Source of the DNA: Cymodocea nodosa
Taxonomy: Eukaryota; Streptophyta; Magnoliopsida; Alismatales; Cymodoceaceae
Length of the DNA stretch: 64,000 nucleotides
Assembly (NCBI GenBank): GCA_036874045.1
Contig: CM072345.1
Span: 3,621,501-3,685,500, forward strand
Direction: 5' to 3'
Shown here: piece after piece, positions 1 to 11,126 of the stretch
How positions within the stretch are numbered: position 1 is the first letter of the stretch
How the letters are laid out: each line of letters opens with the position of its first letter
The notes under the pieces: generated by a model
What the model saw: only the letters and a program-made list of their open reading frames with translations
Told to the model about the DNA's origin: nothing
Databases searched by the model: none
Made by a program: the position numbers and the translations under genes

Positions 1-600
1 AGATTTAAAGAATCCTTTTTCAGGACAACAATCCTTACATACCTATCTGCTCAAGTACAAAAGGCACCTGATCAAACTGATCAATAAACTCTCAAAGATT
101 TTCACTTTGTAAGCACTTTTCATTTTAAGCACAATATATATGTATTCCATTAATACAGATGCAATAAAACACAAATCTCATACAATTTTTACTTCTATGA
201 TTGTACTGAGAATATGAATCAGTTTCAATAAGATTATACTTTTGATTAACAGTTTAAGATGAGTTACATATAACTTATTCTACAAGTTTAATCAATTAAG
301 TCAAATTTATGCATGATCATATGCATTTTCCTTGATTCAAAGAAAACATTTAATCAAAATTTCAGAATGTCAGAAGTATTTAATGTTTTTCATTTACACT
401 TCCACTTAAACTCGAAAAAACTATTAAAATTGATAAACTACTTAAAATCAATAAGATACTACTATGATTTTACAATAAATACATAGTATCTTAAGTAGTA
501 GTTTAGATATTACTTTAGATATTTATAATAAGTATATAACATCTATGAGGTGAACAACATCATCAATAATATTTATCCTTTCATGTGGAGTTTAAGCATT
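1..600 (-). other. Non-coding pol-ORF3 spacer of element A
   Basis: AT-rich sequence without a credible reading frame. It aligns along its length with the spacer of element B from about 55627 to 56223, with scattered substitutions and small indels, which shows that A and B are close relatives. Confidence 0.8.
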
Positions 601-2147
601 TTACACATCACATAGCCTACAAATACCTAAATTTAATCTAATGTTGCAGAATGTATTTTCGTCTAGAGGTTTTGTAAATATATCAGCTAATTGATTTTTA
701 CTAGACACAAATTCCAATTTAATTTTTCCTTTAATTACGTTATCTCTTAGAAAATGATGTCTAACCTCTATATGCTTTGCTCTTGAATGTAATAAAGGAT
801 TTTTAGAAAGATTTATTGTAGAACTACTGTCACAATAAATCTCAGTTGTATCATAAGATAATCCAAAATCTTCTAAAGTTTGCCTTATCCACATAATCTG
901 AGTGCAACAGTAACCTATTCAGCTTCTGTAGTAGAAAGTGCTACACAGTTTTGCTTTTTACTAAACCATGACACCAAATTATTTCCCAATAATTGACATG
1001 TGCCACTCATACTCTTTCTATCAGATTTAGATCCTGCATAATCAGCATCAGTATATCCTATAAGATCTGTTGAACTATCCTTAGAATAATACAGTCTGAA
1101 ATTTTTAGTTCCTTGTATATATCTAAATATTCTTTTAACTGCAATTAAGTGTGATTCTTTAGGATTAGATTGAAATCTAGCACAAACACACACAGCAAAC
1201 ATAATATTAGGTCTACTAGCAGTCAAATAAAGTAAAGAACCAATCATACTTCTGTATTTTCTTTGATCTATAGATTTTCCTATGTCATCAATATCTAACT
1301 TTAAAGAAGTACTCATAGGAGTTCCTCGAATCATTGTATCATTAAAATTAAATTTCTTAAGCATTTCATTTGCATATTTTTCCTGATTTAAAAATATACC
1401 CTTATCCATTTGCTTAATTTGATGTCCTAGAAAATATGAAAGTTCTCCTATCATACTCATTTCAAACTGATTAGTCATCTCTTCAGAGAATATTTCTATC
1501 AACTTGTTAGAGGGTGCTCCAAAGATTATATCATCCACGTATATTTGAACAACAATCTGATCTTTACCATCTCTCTTAATAAATAGCGTATGATCCACTT
1601 TTCCCATGATATAACCTTTTTCTATTAAAAAAGTAGACAATCTTTTATACCATGATCTAGGTGCTTGCTTCAAACCATATAAGGCTTTCTTCAATTTATA
1701 CACAAAGTTAGGATTTTTAATATCTTCAAATCCAGGTGGTTGTTTTACATAGACTTCTTCATTAATTAAGCCATTTAGAAATGCACTCTTTACATCCATT
1801 TGATATAATTTAAAATCCATATAACAAGCATAGGCCAATAATATTCTAATACTTTCTAACCTAGCCACAGGAGCAAATGTTTCATCATAATCTAATCCTT
1901 CTTCCTGTGTATACCCTTGTGCAACTAATCTAGCTTTATTCCTTATAATTTGACCAGTTTCGTTAGTTTTGTTTCTAAAGATCCACTTTGTACCTATTAT
2001 GGACAAATTTTCTAGAGGAGAAACTAATTCCCATACATCATTTCTGATGAATTGATTTAGTTCTTCTTGCATTGCCACTATCCAATTTTCATCAGATAAT
2101 GTTTCTTGTATATTCCTTGGTTCCACCATAGAAACAAACATACACAT
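601..2147 (-). pseudogene. Reverse transcriptase-RNase H region of element A
   Basis: This is the C-terminal part of a copia polyprotein, which copies element RNA into DNA in the cytoplasmic particle. The main frame (915-2147) holds the RT fingers and palm, including [20 protein letters not shown] and the catalytic YVDD box (about 1530-1541, intact). The RNase H segment ends in [12 protein letters not shown] and ALSTTEAE. A break near 900-915 separates the last part (601-894), which contains HSRAKHIEVRHHFLRD and QLADIFTKPL, the usual end of RNase H in SIRE-type elements. The stop lies at 601-603. Although the catalytic box survives, the break and upstream damage make the copy a pseudogene. 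The closest relative here is the matching region of element B. Confidence 0.92.
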
Positions 2148-2158
2148 ACTTTTTAAAT

Positions 2159-3704
2159 TTACTGAAGCTCTAGTTTTAACTCTCTCATTAATATTACCAA
2201 TGACTTGAGTAATGGGAAGTGATGAAGAATAACGCTAATTCTCTGATTTTCCTCAATATTCTCATCAACAACTGAAAGTCCATCACTTTCATCATTAGTT
2301 TGATCATTTAAGTTCATATTTTTGATTTTCTCAGATAAATCATTAATCTCTCTATTGATCTCTAACTCATTTGGAAAATTGATCATATCATCATTATCAA
2401 CTTTAGATTGAGATTCTCTAAGAGAATTTTCATTGAAGCTTACATGGAGGGTTTCTTCAATAGTCCTAGAAGTCTTGTTATATACTCTATAGGCTTTACT
2501 TCTAGTAGAGTAACCTACAAAAATTCCTTCATCCGATTTAACTTGAAATTTATCCCTTTTATCCTTAGTATTAAGAATAAAACACTTGCACCCAAATGGT
2601 TTCATATAGGAAATATTTGGAACCCTATTAAACATAATTTCAAAAGGAGTTTTATTTACATGAGGTCTTAAATGACTTCTGTTAATAACATAACAAGCTA
2701 TATTTACTACTTCAGCCCAAAGATTTTGAGGTAACTTATGTTCATTCAATATAGTTCTGGCCATTTCTTGAAGTGATCTATTTTTTCTCTCAACAACACC
2801 ATTTTGACACGGTGCTCTTGGAAAAGAAAATCTGTGATCAATGCCATGCTCATTACAATAGTTATCCATTTGATAATTATCAAATTCAGTTCCATGATCA
2901 CTCCTAAGTTTTTGAATAGAGACACTTTGCTCATTTTGAACAAAATTGCAAAACATTTTAAATTTTTCAAAAACTTCTGTCTTAGATGCTAGAAAATATA
3001 CACAAGTGTATCTAGAGAAGTCATCTACTAAAACAAATACATACCGTTTACCACCAAGACTCATGATTCTTGTTGGTCCAAATAGATCCATATGTATAAG
3101 TTCTAAGACTCTTGCTTGAAATATCAGTTTTGGATTTAAAAGAGTTTTTGTGAAGTTTACCTAACTCACATGCATCACACATAAAGTTCTTTGAGTATTT
3201 AATCTTTGGTAAACCTCTCACTAAATGTTTTCTAGATAGTTTATGTAACAGTCTCATATTTATATGCCCAATCCTTCTATGCCATAGATATGCATCACTA
3301 GTTTCAGCTAGCAAACATGAATTTAAATCAACTACACCAGAAGGTAAAGATAAAATACGTACAGAACCTTTTCTTTTAGCAATAAACTTAATTTCATTTG
3401 TATTTTTATCAATTATTTTGCATACATTATCTTCAAACACTACATAATATCCATTTTCAGTTAGTTTTATGACACTTAGCAAATTAAATCCTAGGTTTTC
3501 TACATATAGTACATTTGAAATAACACAAGTAGGAGTTATTTGAACATTGCCCATACCTATGATTTTATCTTTGCTTTTATTTCCAAATGTTACACTTCCT
3601 TTCATGGTATTTGTAAAATTTTGTAATAGACTTTTTTGTCCAGTCATGTGACTTGACACTCCACTGTCCAAGATCCATTTTGATGTTGTTTGCTCCTGCA
3701 ACAC
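2159..3704 (-). pseudogene. Protease-integrase region of element A
   Basis: The segment begins with the aspartic protease motif WILDSGVSSHMTG near 3670. The GAG-pre-integrase zinc-binding stretch follows (WHRRIGHIN, then CDACELGKLHK near 3170-3290). The integrase core shows its three acidic sites: VDDFSRYT, the SDHGTEFD box and NGVVERKNR. The C-terminal integrase region includes GCKCFILN and VGYSTRSKAYRVYN. Two frames overlap at 3048-3091, which indicates a frameshift close to the start of the core. The role would be polyprotein maturation and insertion of cDNA into chromosomes. Catalytic residues are present, but the reading frame is broken. Confidence 0.9.
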
Positions 3705-3707
3705 AAA

Positions 3708-5966
3708 TTAAGAAAAACTTTTTCTTGGTACCCAATGTTGTTGAGGACCAAGTTCATTAAACGCATATTTCTTCTTTTTGTTTAAAAATAGTTTAACATT
3801 ATCATTTATATTCTTATTAGTTGTAAGTACTATTGATTTATCATTAGCTTCATACTCACATATAGCATTATTGCTTTTGCAATCATTCTTTTTGTTTTCA
3901 GATGTAGTATAATCAAGACCAAACATATTTTTATCAGATGTTAATTTGTTTTGGTCATGCTTATACATTTCTGTAAGTTCATACCAAGATTTTGTACTTA
4001 TATTAACACTTTCCGTACATACAAAATCTTTTTCTGCACAAGAATTTTTTGTTTTATCACATGTAGAATGAGTAATTGGTCTAATACTAGTGTATTGAAT
4101 TACATGCTCAGGTTTCTGAATTTTCAGTTTACTACAATTGTCTGAAATTTTAGAAACATTAGAAACTGAATTTCGAGAACAAGAAACAAGATTTTTAGAA
4201 ACATTTATAGTCATGTTAGAAGTACAATTTGACAAATCACATTGATTTATATTATTACTGCATGATTCATCCATTGAAGTAACTACTTCTACATATTTAT
4301 TACCTTGTTTCATAATAAAAGGAATTTTAGTCTTAGATTTACTTGAACTGCAACTAATAAATCCTTTATTGGCTTAAGATTCAAGATATTCAGGAAAATC
4401 AAATCCTAAGCCAAATTTATAAGACACCGCAGGGGTACTAGTTAGTTTGTCTAACTTAGTTTGACTTAAATTCCATTTCTCAATGGTAGAATTTAAATCT
4501 TGCTCTCTCAGTTTTAATTTATCTATCTCTAACTCAAGTTCATTTATATTGTTTCTCAACATTTCATTTTCAGATTCTATCTTTAATTTTTCAGCATTTA
4601 TATTTTGTATTTGTTCATGCAAGATACATTCATTAAATCTAAATTTTTGCAAATCTCTAGCATGATTTTCATTGTCACATTTAAACTTTTCTAAAGTAGT
4701 AGATAGGAAACAATTTTCTTCTTCCATAATGGATGAAGATTTTCTAATATTCTTATTTTCCAGTTTACATACTTTAAGTTTTTGTAATAATGCATGATAA
4801 GCACATAATAATTCATCAAAGTCGAAATCTGAATGACTTTCAGGATCAAATATTACCTCAGACTCATCTGCCACGAAGCACACAAGAGCAACATCTTCTA
4901 ACTCTTGTTCTCCTTCTGAATGTGAAGATTTTGATATTGATTCCTTAGATTCAGACTCTTCAGACGTGTCATCCCAAGTGACCTTCAAAGCCGTTTTCTT
5001 GTAAAACTTTTTCTAAGTTTTCTGAGCCGTCTTCTTCTGATTTGTCCTACTTTACTTTTCATTTTTCCTCATAGGACAATCTGGAGAAAGATGTCCAGGT
5101 TTCTTACAGTTGTAGCATACATACTTTCTGGATGAAGAATTCTTGTCATTCAATGATTTTGACGTTGAGGGTTTACCATTTTTGTTCCTTTGCTGTTTTC
5201 TAGCTTTCCATGCTTTCTTGAATTTCCTAGTCAGCAAAATCAAATCCTTGTCAAAATCAGTAGATATATCAGAATCTGAATTAATTTCGAAGGTTATTTC
5301 TTTCTTCATTTTTAGTTTGTTGTGACTCAGTGATTCATTTAATTGAACTTCATAAGTTGTTAAATTTCCTATAAGTTCATTCATAGTATAAACATTTAAA
5401 TCTCGTGATTCCTCAATTGATGTTACTTTCTGAGACCATTTAGAACTTAGGGATCTGAGAATTTTCCTCACCAAATCCTTCTGTTCAAAATTCTTTCCTA
5501 AACATTTTAAAGAGTTTATGATATCAAGAAATCTGGAAAACATCTCAAAAATATTTTCGTCTTCATGCATCTGAAAGAGTTCATACTTATGAATCAACAT
5601 GTTTATTTTTGTCTCTTTAACTTGAGAAGTACCTTCATGTGAAACTTCTAATGCATGCCACACCTCATAAGCAGATTTATATGCCGACACTTTACTGAAC
5701 TGTTCATAACTCAATGCACAAAATAAAATATTTAAGCCCTTAGCATTCAGAGTTTCATTTTCTTTTTCAGTAATTGTCCAAGTATTATAAGGGGTAGTTA
5801 ACGGAGTACATGGTTTAGAAATCATGAACCACAACTTATGATCTATACTTTGAAGAAGAACAGTCAACCTATATTTCCAATATTCAAAATGTATTCAATC
5901 AAATAAAGGAGGACGATTAAGACTTTGGCCTTCATATAAAGAAAAATTACCATTTCCAGTAGCCAT
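3708..5966 (-). pseudogene. Gag region of element A
   Basis: I take the start at 5966 because element B has the same ATG (61553), opening with MATGNGNFSLYEGQNLNRPP. The N-terminal capsid-like part carries the SIRE-type EYWKYR and SIDHKLWFMI features. The zinc knuckle CYNCKKPGHLSPDC (CX2CX4HX4C, 5076-5117) is intact. The long C-terminal extension is Ser/Glu-rich, then Asn/Lys/Leu-rich and probably coiled coil. Breaks occur near 5867, 5052 and 4374, and a frame change is seen near 4313, so no full Gag can be made. Gag would form the virus-like particle and package the RNA. Confidence 0.87.
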
Positions 5967-6152
5967 TTTACCTTAGATTTTTCAACCTATTTGATTTTAA
6001 ACAGTCTAAAAACTTTAAAACAACTTGAGCCTTAAATCAATAGAGTTAAACATATGCTCAGATATTAATTTTCGTTTAAAAACAAAGAAGGTAGAATAAG
6101 CAATGATTTTAAATAAGTTGGTATCAATTTTATATCAAAGATTATTCACAAA

Positions 6153-6164
6153 GTTCTGATACCA
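6153..6164 (-). other. Primer-binding site of element A
   Basis: The minus strand reads TGGTATCAGAAC two bases after the LTR end. It differs by one base from TGGTATCAGAGC, the complement of the plant initiator-Met tRNA 3' end. It fixes the inner edge of the 5' LTR. Confidence 0.9.
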
Positions 6165-6166
6165 CT

Positions 6167-7731
6167 TGTAGGATCATATGGCTACCCAAGAGGAGGGTGA
6201 ATTGTGTATTTTTAATATTTTCTGAAATATAATTGAAACTTTAAATCCCAAAAACAAGTCGAGACATTGTTTTCATAAAATCATTTTTATTCAAGGTTTC
6301 AATTACAATATACAATTCAATTCTCCTCAGAAATTGTAGATGCAATTATATTTCGATACCATGTATAATCTAAACAATTTCATAACTACAAACAGAGAAA
6401 ACTAATTTGCGGAATTTAAAACTTTTCTCCCTGTTTGAGATCTTTCTTCTTCTTTTTCTTCTTCAGCAATTCTTTAGTGACGAATATCTTGTCTTTTCAT
6501 GCTTCACCGAATTTGCTTTCTTCTGATACTTCAAATCTTTAGTGACGAAAATCTTACCTTTTTATGCTTCACTGAACTTTCTTCCACTTGAGAGATTTTT
6601 CCCGAGAAGGTGTTTTTGATCCCTGAAAAAAAATTTTCTTTTGGTGTGCAGGGATGGTTTGATCCTTGAAAAGATTTTTCGTTTTGTGTGCAAGGATGGT
6701 TTGATCAACGAGAATTCTATGCCTTTTATACTGTATCTTCATTTCATGCATATCCTTCACGTTTAACCACTACCAGTTTTCCACTTCTCCACGTCTTTCC
6801 TTTTTCCTTCATCGAAACACACACGTTCTAACCCACGTTTATATTTTGAATTTTCTTTAATCATCAGTCTTGGATCTTTGAAAAATTTCCTGCAAAATAA
6901 ACTTTCTCGTCCAAAAGTTTTCATCAATGTAATAAGAAGTCATTACTTTAATGTTAACTAAACGAGTAACACAAGTATATATATATAACTTAACGAGTTC
7001 ACCATGTGCTATTTCACGTGACAAGTACTGTAGCTAACTCAATGAACTAAGTCTGTGGTGTTATGCTATCTTAACGAACCATCTCCGTTGTATTATGATA
7101 ACTCAACGAACCAGTAATAAACAAATGTTTTTATAATAAGAATTTTACCACGTGCAGAAATAACAACTTAAGTTTATAACGCTAACCTAACGCGTTGCCT
7201 TAGTGTTCAATATTGCAACTCAACGCGTTTAGTTATGTTAACTTAACGAGTTAAACATGAGCACCTCACGTGATATAATACAACATTGGTAACTTATAAT
7301 TTCACCACGTGTATAACACTAACTTAACGAGTTCGTCTCTTCTTTTACTCACTAACTTAACGAGTTATCATGTGACCTATTTTAACCTTTAAGCCTCTAA
7401 CTTAACAAGTTTTCACGTGACCTCTATACAAATGAAACTCTAACTTAACGAGTTGTCTAAACGTGCACTGTTCATGATACAGAAGATATAACATTAAAAC
7501 ATATCATACTTTTCAATAAAAACACACGTTAACTTAACGTTTAGCTAAATGAGAAATTAATGCAACTAAACGACTAGTTATTAACTTCAGATCTAATACA
7601 GACAAGTATTTATATCAGTAAGCTTTTTCTATATTAATTGATGATTTTAATTTCTTTTCACAAGCAATAGTAATTGAGGAAATATGATTATTTTCATTCA
7701 GCACACATCATCAAAACAAAAATACTCAACA
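6167..7731 (-). repeat. 5' LTR of element A (family 1)
   Basis: On the minus strand it starts TGTTGAGTATTTTTG and ends ATCCTACA (TG...CA), matching the LTRs of B and C and the solo LTR. U3 (about 6945-7460) holds seven exact TCG-N3-AGTTA motifs, all in element-sense direction and mostly TCGTTAAGTTA or TCGTTGAGTTA, with several CACGTG sites between them. The TATA box is at 6722-6730. The transcribed part (about 6470-6700) has two short tandem duplications, one of about 66 bp and one of about 45 bp. Confidence 0.92.
6722..6730 (-). promoter_or_regulatory. TATA box of element A LTR
   Basis: TATAAAAGG on the minus strand lies downstream of the motif array. The same box is found in C (20558-20565), the solo LTR (28028-28036) and B (62204-62212), so it is a family feature. 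Confidence 0.75.
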
Positions 7732-8162
7732 AATAATTTAAAAAAAAACAAATAAACTATTTTAGATTCAAAGGACAAAATGTTCAAATAGTTTACAATG
7801 TTCTCAAGATAATGTTAAGTTTAGCATGTGTGTTGCTTTTGGAACGTTTCAGTTGGAAGCATCCAAAAATTGTTTAGTTTACTAACTAGATGTTATGTTA
7901 GATAAGGTAACGTGTAAAAATGCCTCTAGACAGCGTTTTACTCGTTAGGTTAGTTAACTCAACGAGTTATACTTGAATATTTCGGGTACCTTGATTGAAT
8001 AAACTTTATTCAATATTTATTTAATTTCTAAACCCGACTTCTCTTCACATTAAGTTATACGCCTAAAAATCCTATTTAAACACTTATTACACGGGCACTT
8101 AGGTTATTTGTAAACTTTGTCAAGAAAATCTTTCTCGCTTGTTGCTATTACAACCTACGACG
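7732..8162 (+). promoter_or_regulatory. Leader in front of ORF3 of element C, possible internal promoter
   Basis: It contains an inverted pair of the family-1 LTR motif around 7938-7968: one exact copy (TAACTCAACGA, reverse) facing one near-copy (TCGTTAGGTTA). A TATA-like TATTTAAA lies at 8073-8080, 83 bases before the ORF3 ATG. The corresponding region of element B (54646-55080) keeps the same arrangement. The promoter role is inferred. Confidence 0.45.
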
Positions 8163-10429
8163 ATGGTCTCCAAATTCTACAAAGGTCGTGGTAGAGGAAA
8201 AGGCAAAAGCAAAGGAGATGCAAGAGGAAAAGAAATAGAGAATGATGAAGTTCCACGTACTTGGTTTGAGAAAATATTTCGAGTGGACAAAAGGTTATCA
8301 GAAATTTATAGTTAATATTTCTTTCCTGAAGGTATACTAAATGAAGTTAAACAAGAACTCCAAAATACTGATGCTAGTATTACATACATGGGTATTCGTA
8401 GTAAATTTGATAGAGAATACAGAATGAAATGTGCTGAGATTGCATTTTTGGAACAATATGAAAAATATTTGGAAAATGTGTAGGTTCATCAAATAGAACT
8501 CCTCAAACTCCTATAAACGGTACAAGACGACATGCATTTGAGGAAGAGCATGAATCAGCTATCCCTACTCCTTTATATTCAAAACAAGTAGAATCAGATA
8601 TTGCTGTAGACAAAACAAAAGTTGACAGTCTTTGAAAGGCCGTTGCAATAGAAAGTGCCTTAGAAGAATTAAAGTAGAAAACTTTTATGGAGCAATTTGA
8701 AAAGAAAACAGTAATACTTGAAAAGGAGAAACAGAAATGTTATAGAAGAAGGAAAGTTAGAAAAATTATGTCTAAGGAAACAAAGTCTATTGAAAAAGGA
8801 AAATCAGACGAAAATTTATTTCCAAAGGACAATGTATGTCTAGACATTGTACCTTATTGTGCATCTGATAAACTCATCAGTTCCGAACACACTGAAACTA
8901 ATGTAGATAATGAGACTTTATTTTCCCTTGCTAGAAAGCTTGAGAAGAAATACAAGTCAAATATGAGCTCAAGTTTTTCTATTAGTACAAGTCCTGATGA
9001 TGCAGAAATTAACAAATCAGAGCATCAGCCACCTGACATTGAACAAGTTATTATAGATATAATTGACAATGTTGAAGCAGTAACTAGTTCACAGGCTGAA
9101 TTGTCTAGAGTAGCAGATATTGAAAATATTAAGACTCTAGAAGAGCTAAAAGTTAACCAACCTTCTACAGAATCTATAGAAGTAGAGTCTAAGAATTCAC
9201 AGCATGAATCAATGGAATTATCTGTTGAACAAAATGAACAATTATAGACAGATACACCGGTTGTAGAATTTGTGGAAATATTGAACTCTGAACATTCTAT
9301 AGAGACTGAACAGATGAATGTTGAGCATATTGACAATGTTCCTAACACTGTTGAAGCTAAAAAATCAAGCTTACTTGAGCAACTTCAAGATAATATTTTG
9401 GAAGAGGAACAACATGACATTCATTTTGAAGAAGAGGTTCCTGAAGATGAATTAAACTCTGAATCACGGCTTCAGGTATCACCTTCTTTGTATAGAATAT
9501 TAAAAATTCAAGGTAATGCAATTCATTTTAGATTTGAAGAAGCATTGCAGAAATACAATAATCTGATTACATGTCAGATTTTGCATGCTCGTCCAATAAA
9601 ATTCAGAAATTTGATGGAAATAAGAGATCTGTTTGAGTTTCAAGGCCTCATTAAATTCTTGCCAGTAGGAACGAAATGGAAGCAATACATAGAGCTTATT
9701 GCAGCTTTTTATAGCAATTTGGTCAAGAATGGAAATTTTCTGAATACTCAAATAAATGAACAGGAGTTTATATTGTCTCTTGAGTTAATTTTTGAAGTTT
9801 TAGGATTAAAGAATGAAGGTGTTGTTGTTACCAATAGATTTGACATGATAAGACAACTGGAATGGAACATTCAGTCTTTATCAAAAATTCCAGATGTATA
9901 TTCTAAAATGAGATTAATGGATAATCTGAATGTAGAGGCAAGGTTTATTGCAAATATATTGCATGCAAATTTATTTCAGAGAGTTGGACACAATTTGGAA
10001 GTCAATAGAAGCTGTTTATATGCAACTTATAGCCTGCTGAATAGAATTCAAATAAATTGGTTTGATGTATTTATGTCTCTACTACAGCATATGAGTTCAA
10101 AGTTATTTTATGGTGATGCTGTATGTACAATCCTTGCAAGCTAATTGACTTTATCCGATTGGCCCTCTGAAACTTAAGGCATGAGAGCATTTAGTGTCAA
10201 AGATTTGCAAAAATTCTAGGCTATGCATAAACCTCAACGACAACAACAACAACAACCTAATACAGACCATATACAACAACAATAACAAAGTTATTCAATT
10301 CAAGTAGAACAGCAAACCCAGCTACCTCCTGACTTAGATGCAGTGTTTAACGACATCAGAAATGATATTAGGCATCTAGGAGATAAAATATGTAATGCTA
10401 TAAGTGATATACTCAAGAGGGGTCGATAA
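8163..10429 (+). pseudogene. ORF3 of element C, Transposase_32-like protein
   Basis: The ATG at 8163 opens MVSKFYKGRGRGKGK, a basic Arg/Gly/Lys-rich start also found in B. An acidic Glu/Ser-rich middle follows (about 8690-9470). A conserved globular region runs from about 9470 to 10110, with HARPIKFRNL, FEFQGLIKFLP, EVLGLKNEGVV, ARFIANILHANLFQR and CLYATYSLLNRIQ. It resembles the plant 'putative transposon protein' (Transposase_32-like) domain in its IL-H-x-L and tyrosine-leucine helix pattern. The tail is Gln-rich and ends in an amphipathic ICNAISDILKRGR. It sits where SIRE elements keep their extra 3' gene. Stops near 8314, 8479 and 9245 and late breaks disable it. Function is unknown. Confidence 0.8.
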
Positions 10430-10849
10430 CTGTTTTTGTTTGTTTCTGAATACAAAATGTAATGTTTGTATTACTTGTTTGATTCTTTGAACAATACATT
10501 TTTCTGTAAATGTGTTCAATTATTATTCTTGTTTATAGAAATCGTTGTTGTAATTCTCTTATATATGTATATATATTCTCTGTAATTATCTTTTTGATTA
10601 ATGACAAAAAGGGAGAGAAATATTATAAAAAGATGATTATGATCTTAATTGCATATATATATTATAAAAGAAGATGCTATTTAAATGGTTATTGTAATCT
10701 GACAGATGATAATTAGAAAATTGATACTTATATAATTATTGACATCTTAGAGTTTTAGTTTTGAGAGGTAAAATTTACACAAACAATAGAAAAAAGCTTA
10801 AGTCATAATTGATTTAATATGGTTTTGTCATCATCAAAAAGGGGGAGAT
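10430..10849 (+). other. 3' untranslated region of element C with two polypurine tracts
   Basis: The tract next to the LTR (10836-10849) reads AAAAAGGGGGAGAT and would prime plus-strand synthesis. A second purine run, preceded by ATGAC, lies near 10600-10620, about 230 bp upstream. Both follow a TTTTTG/ATGAC or GTCATCATC context. The rest is AT-rich and non-coding. Confidence 0.75.
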
Positions 10850-11126
10850 TGTTGAGTATTTTTGTTTTGATGATGTGTGCTGAATGAAAATAATCATATT
10901 TGCTCAATTACTATTGCTTGTGAAAAGAAATTAAAATCATCAATTAATATAGAAAAAGCATACTGATATAAATACTTTTCTATATTGGATATGAAGTTAA
11001 TAACTAGTCATTTCGTTGCATTAATTTCTCATTTAGCTAAACGTTAAGTTAACGTGTGTTTTTATTGAAAAGCATGATATGTTTTAAAGTTATATCTTCT
11101 GTATCATGAACAGTGTATGTTTAGAC

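Larger units (their letters stand above)
1..7731 (-). mobile_element. Element A: SIRE/Maximus-type Ty1-copia, family 1, truncated by window edge
   Basis: Reading on the minus strand, a 1.57-kb LTR (6167-7731) is followed by a primer-binding site, gag, protease, integrase, reverse transcriptase and RNase H in the copia order (integrase before RT). The window begins in the spacer between pol and the place where ORF3 lies in the sister element B. The 3' LTR and ORF3 must be off the left edge. The outer LTR end at 7731 touches element C directly, so A probably inserted into C, but the target duplication cannot be checked without the left flank. Confidence 0.93.

Noticed and set aside
6569..6760. 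Small frame beginning MKDMHEMKIQYKRH, repeated in the solo LTR, C and B
   Set aside because: It is conserved only because it lies in LTR copies. Its ATG is upstream of the TATA box, so LTR transcripts would not contain it.
7060..7460. Regularly spaced short repeats, considered as a CRISPR-like array
   Set aside because: Repeats are 11 bp, degenerate and irregularly spaced inside a plant LTR; they are U3 motifs.
10510..10716. 68-codon frame between ORF3 and the 3' LTR of C
   Set aside because: AT-rich, overlaps a polypurine run and has no counterpart in F or B.
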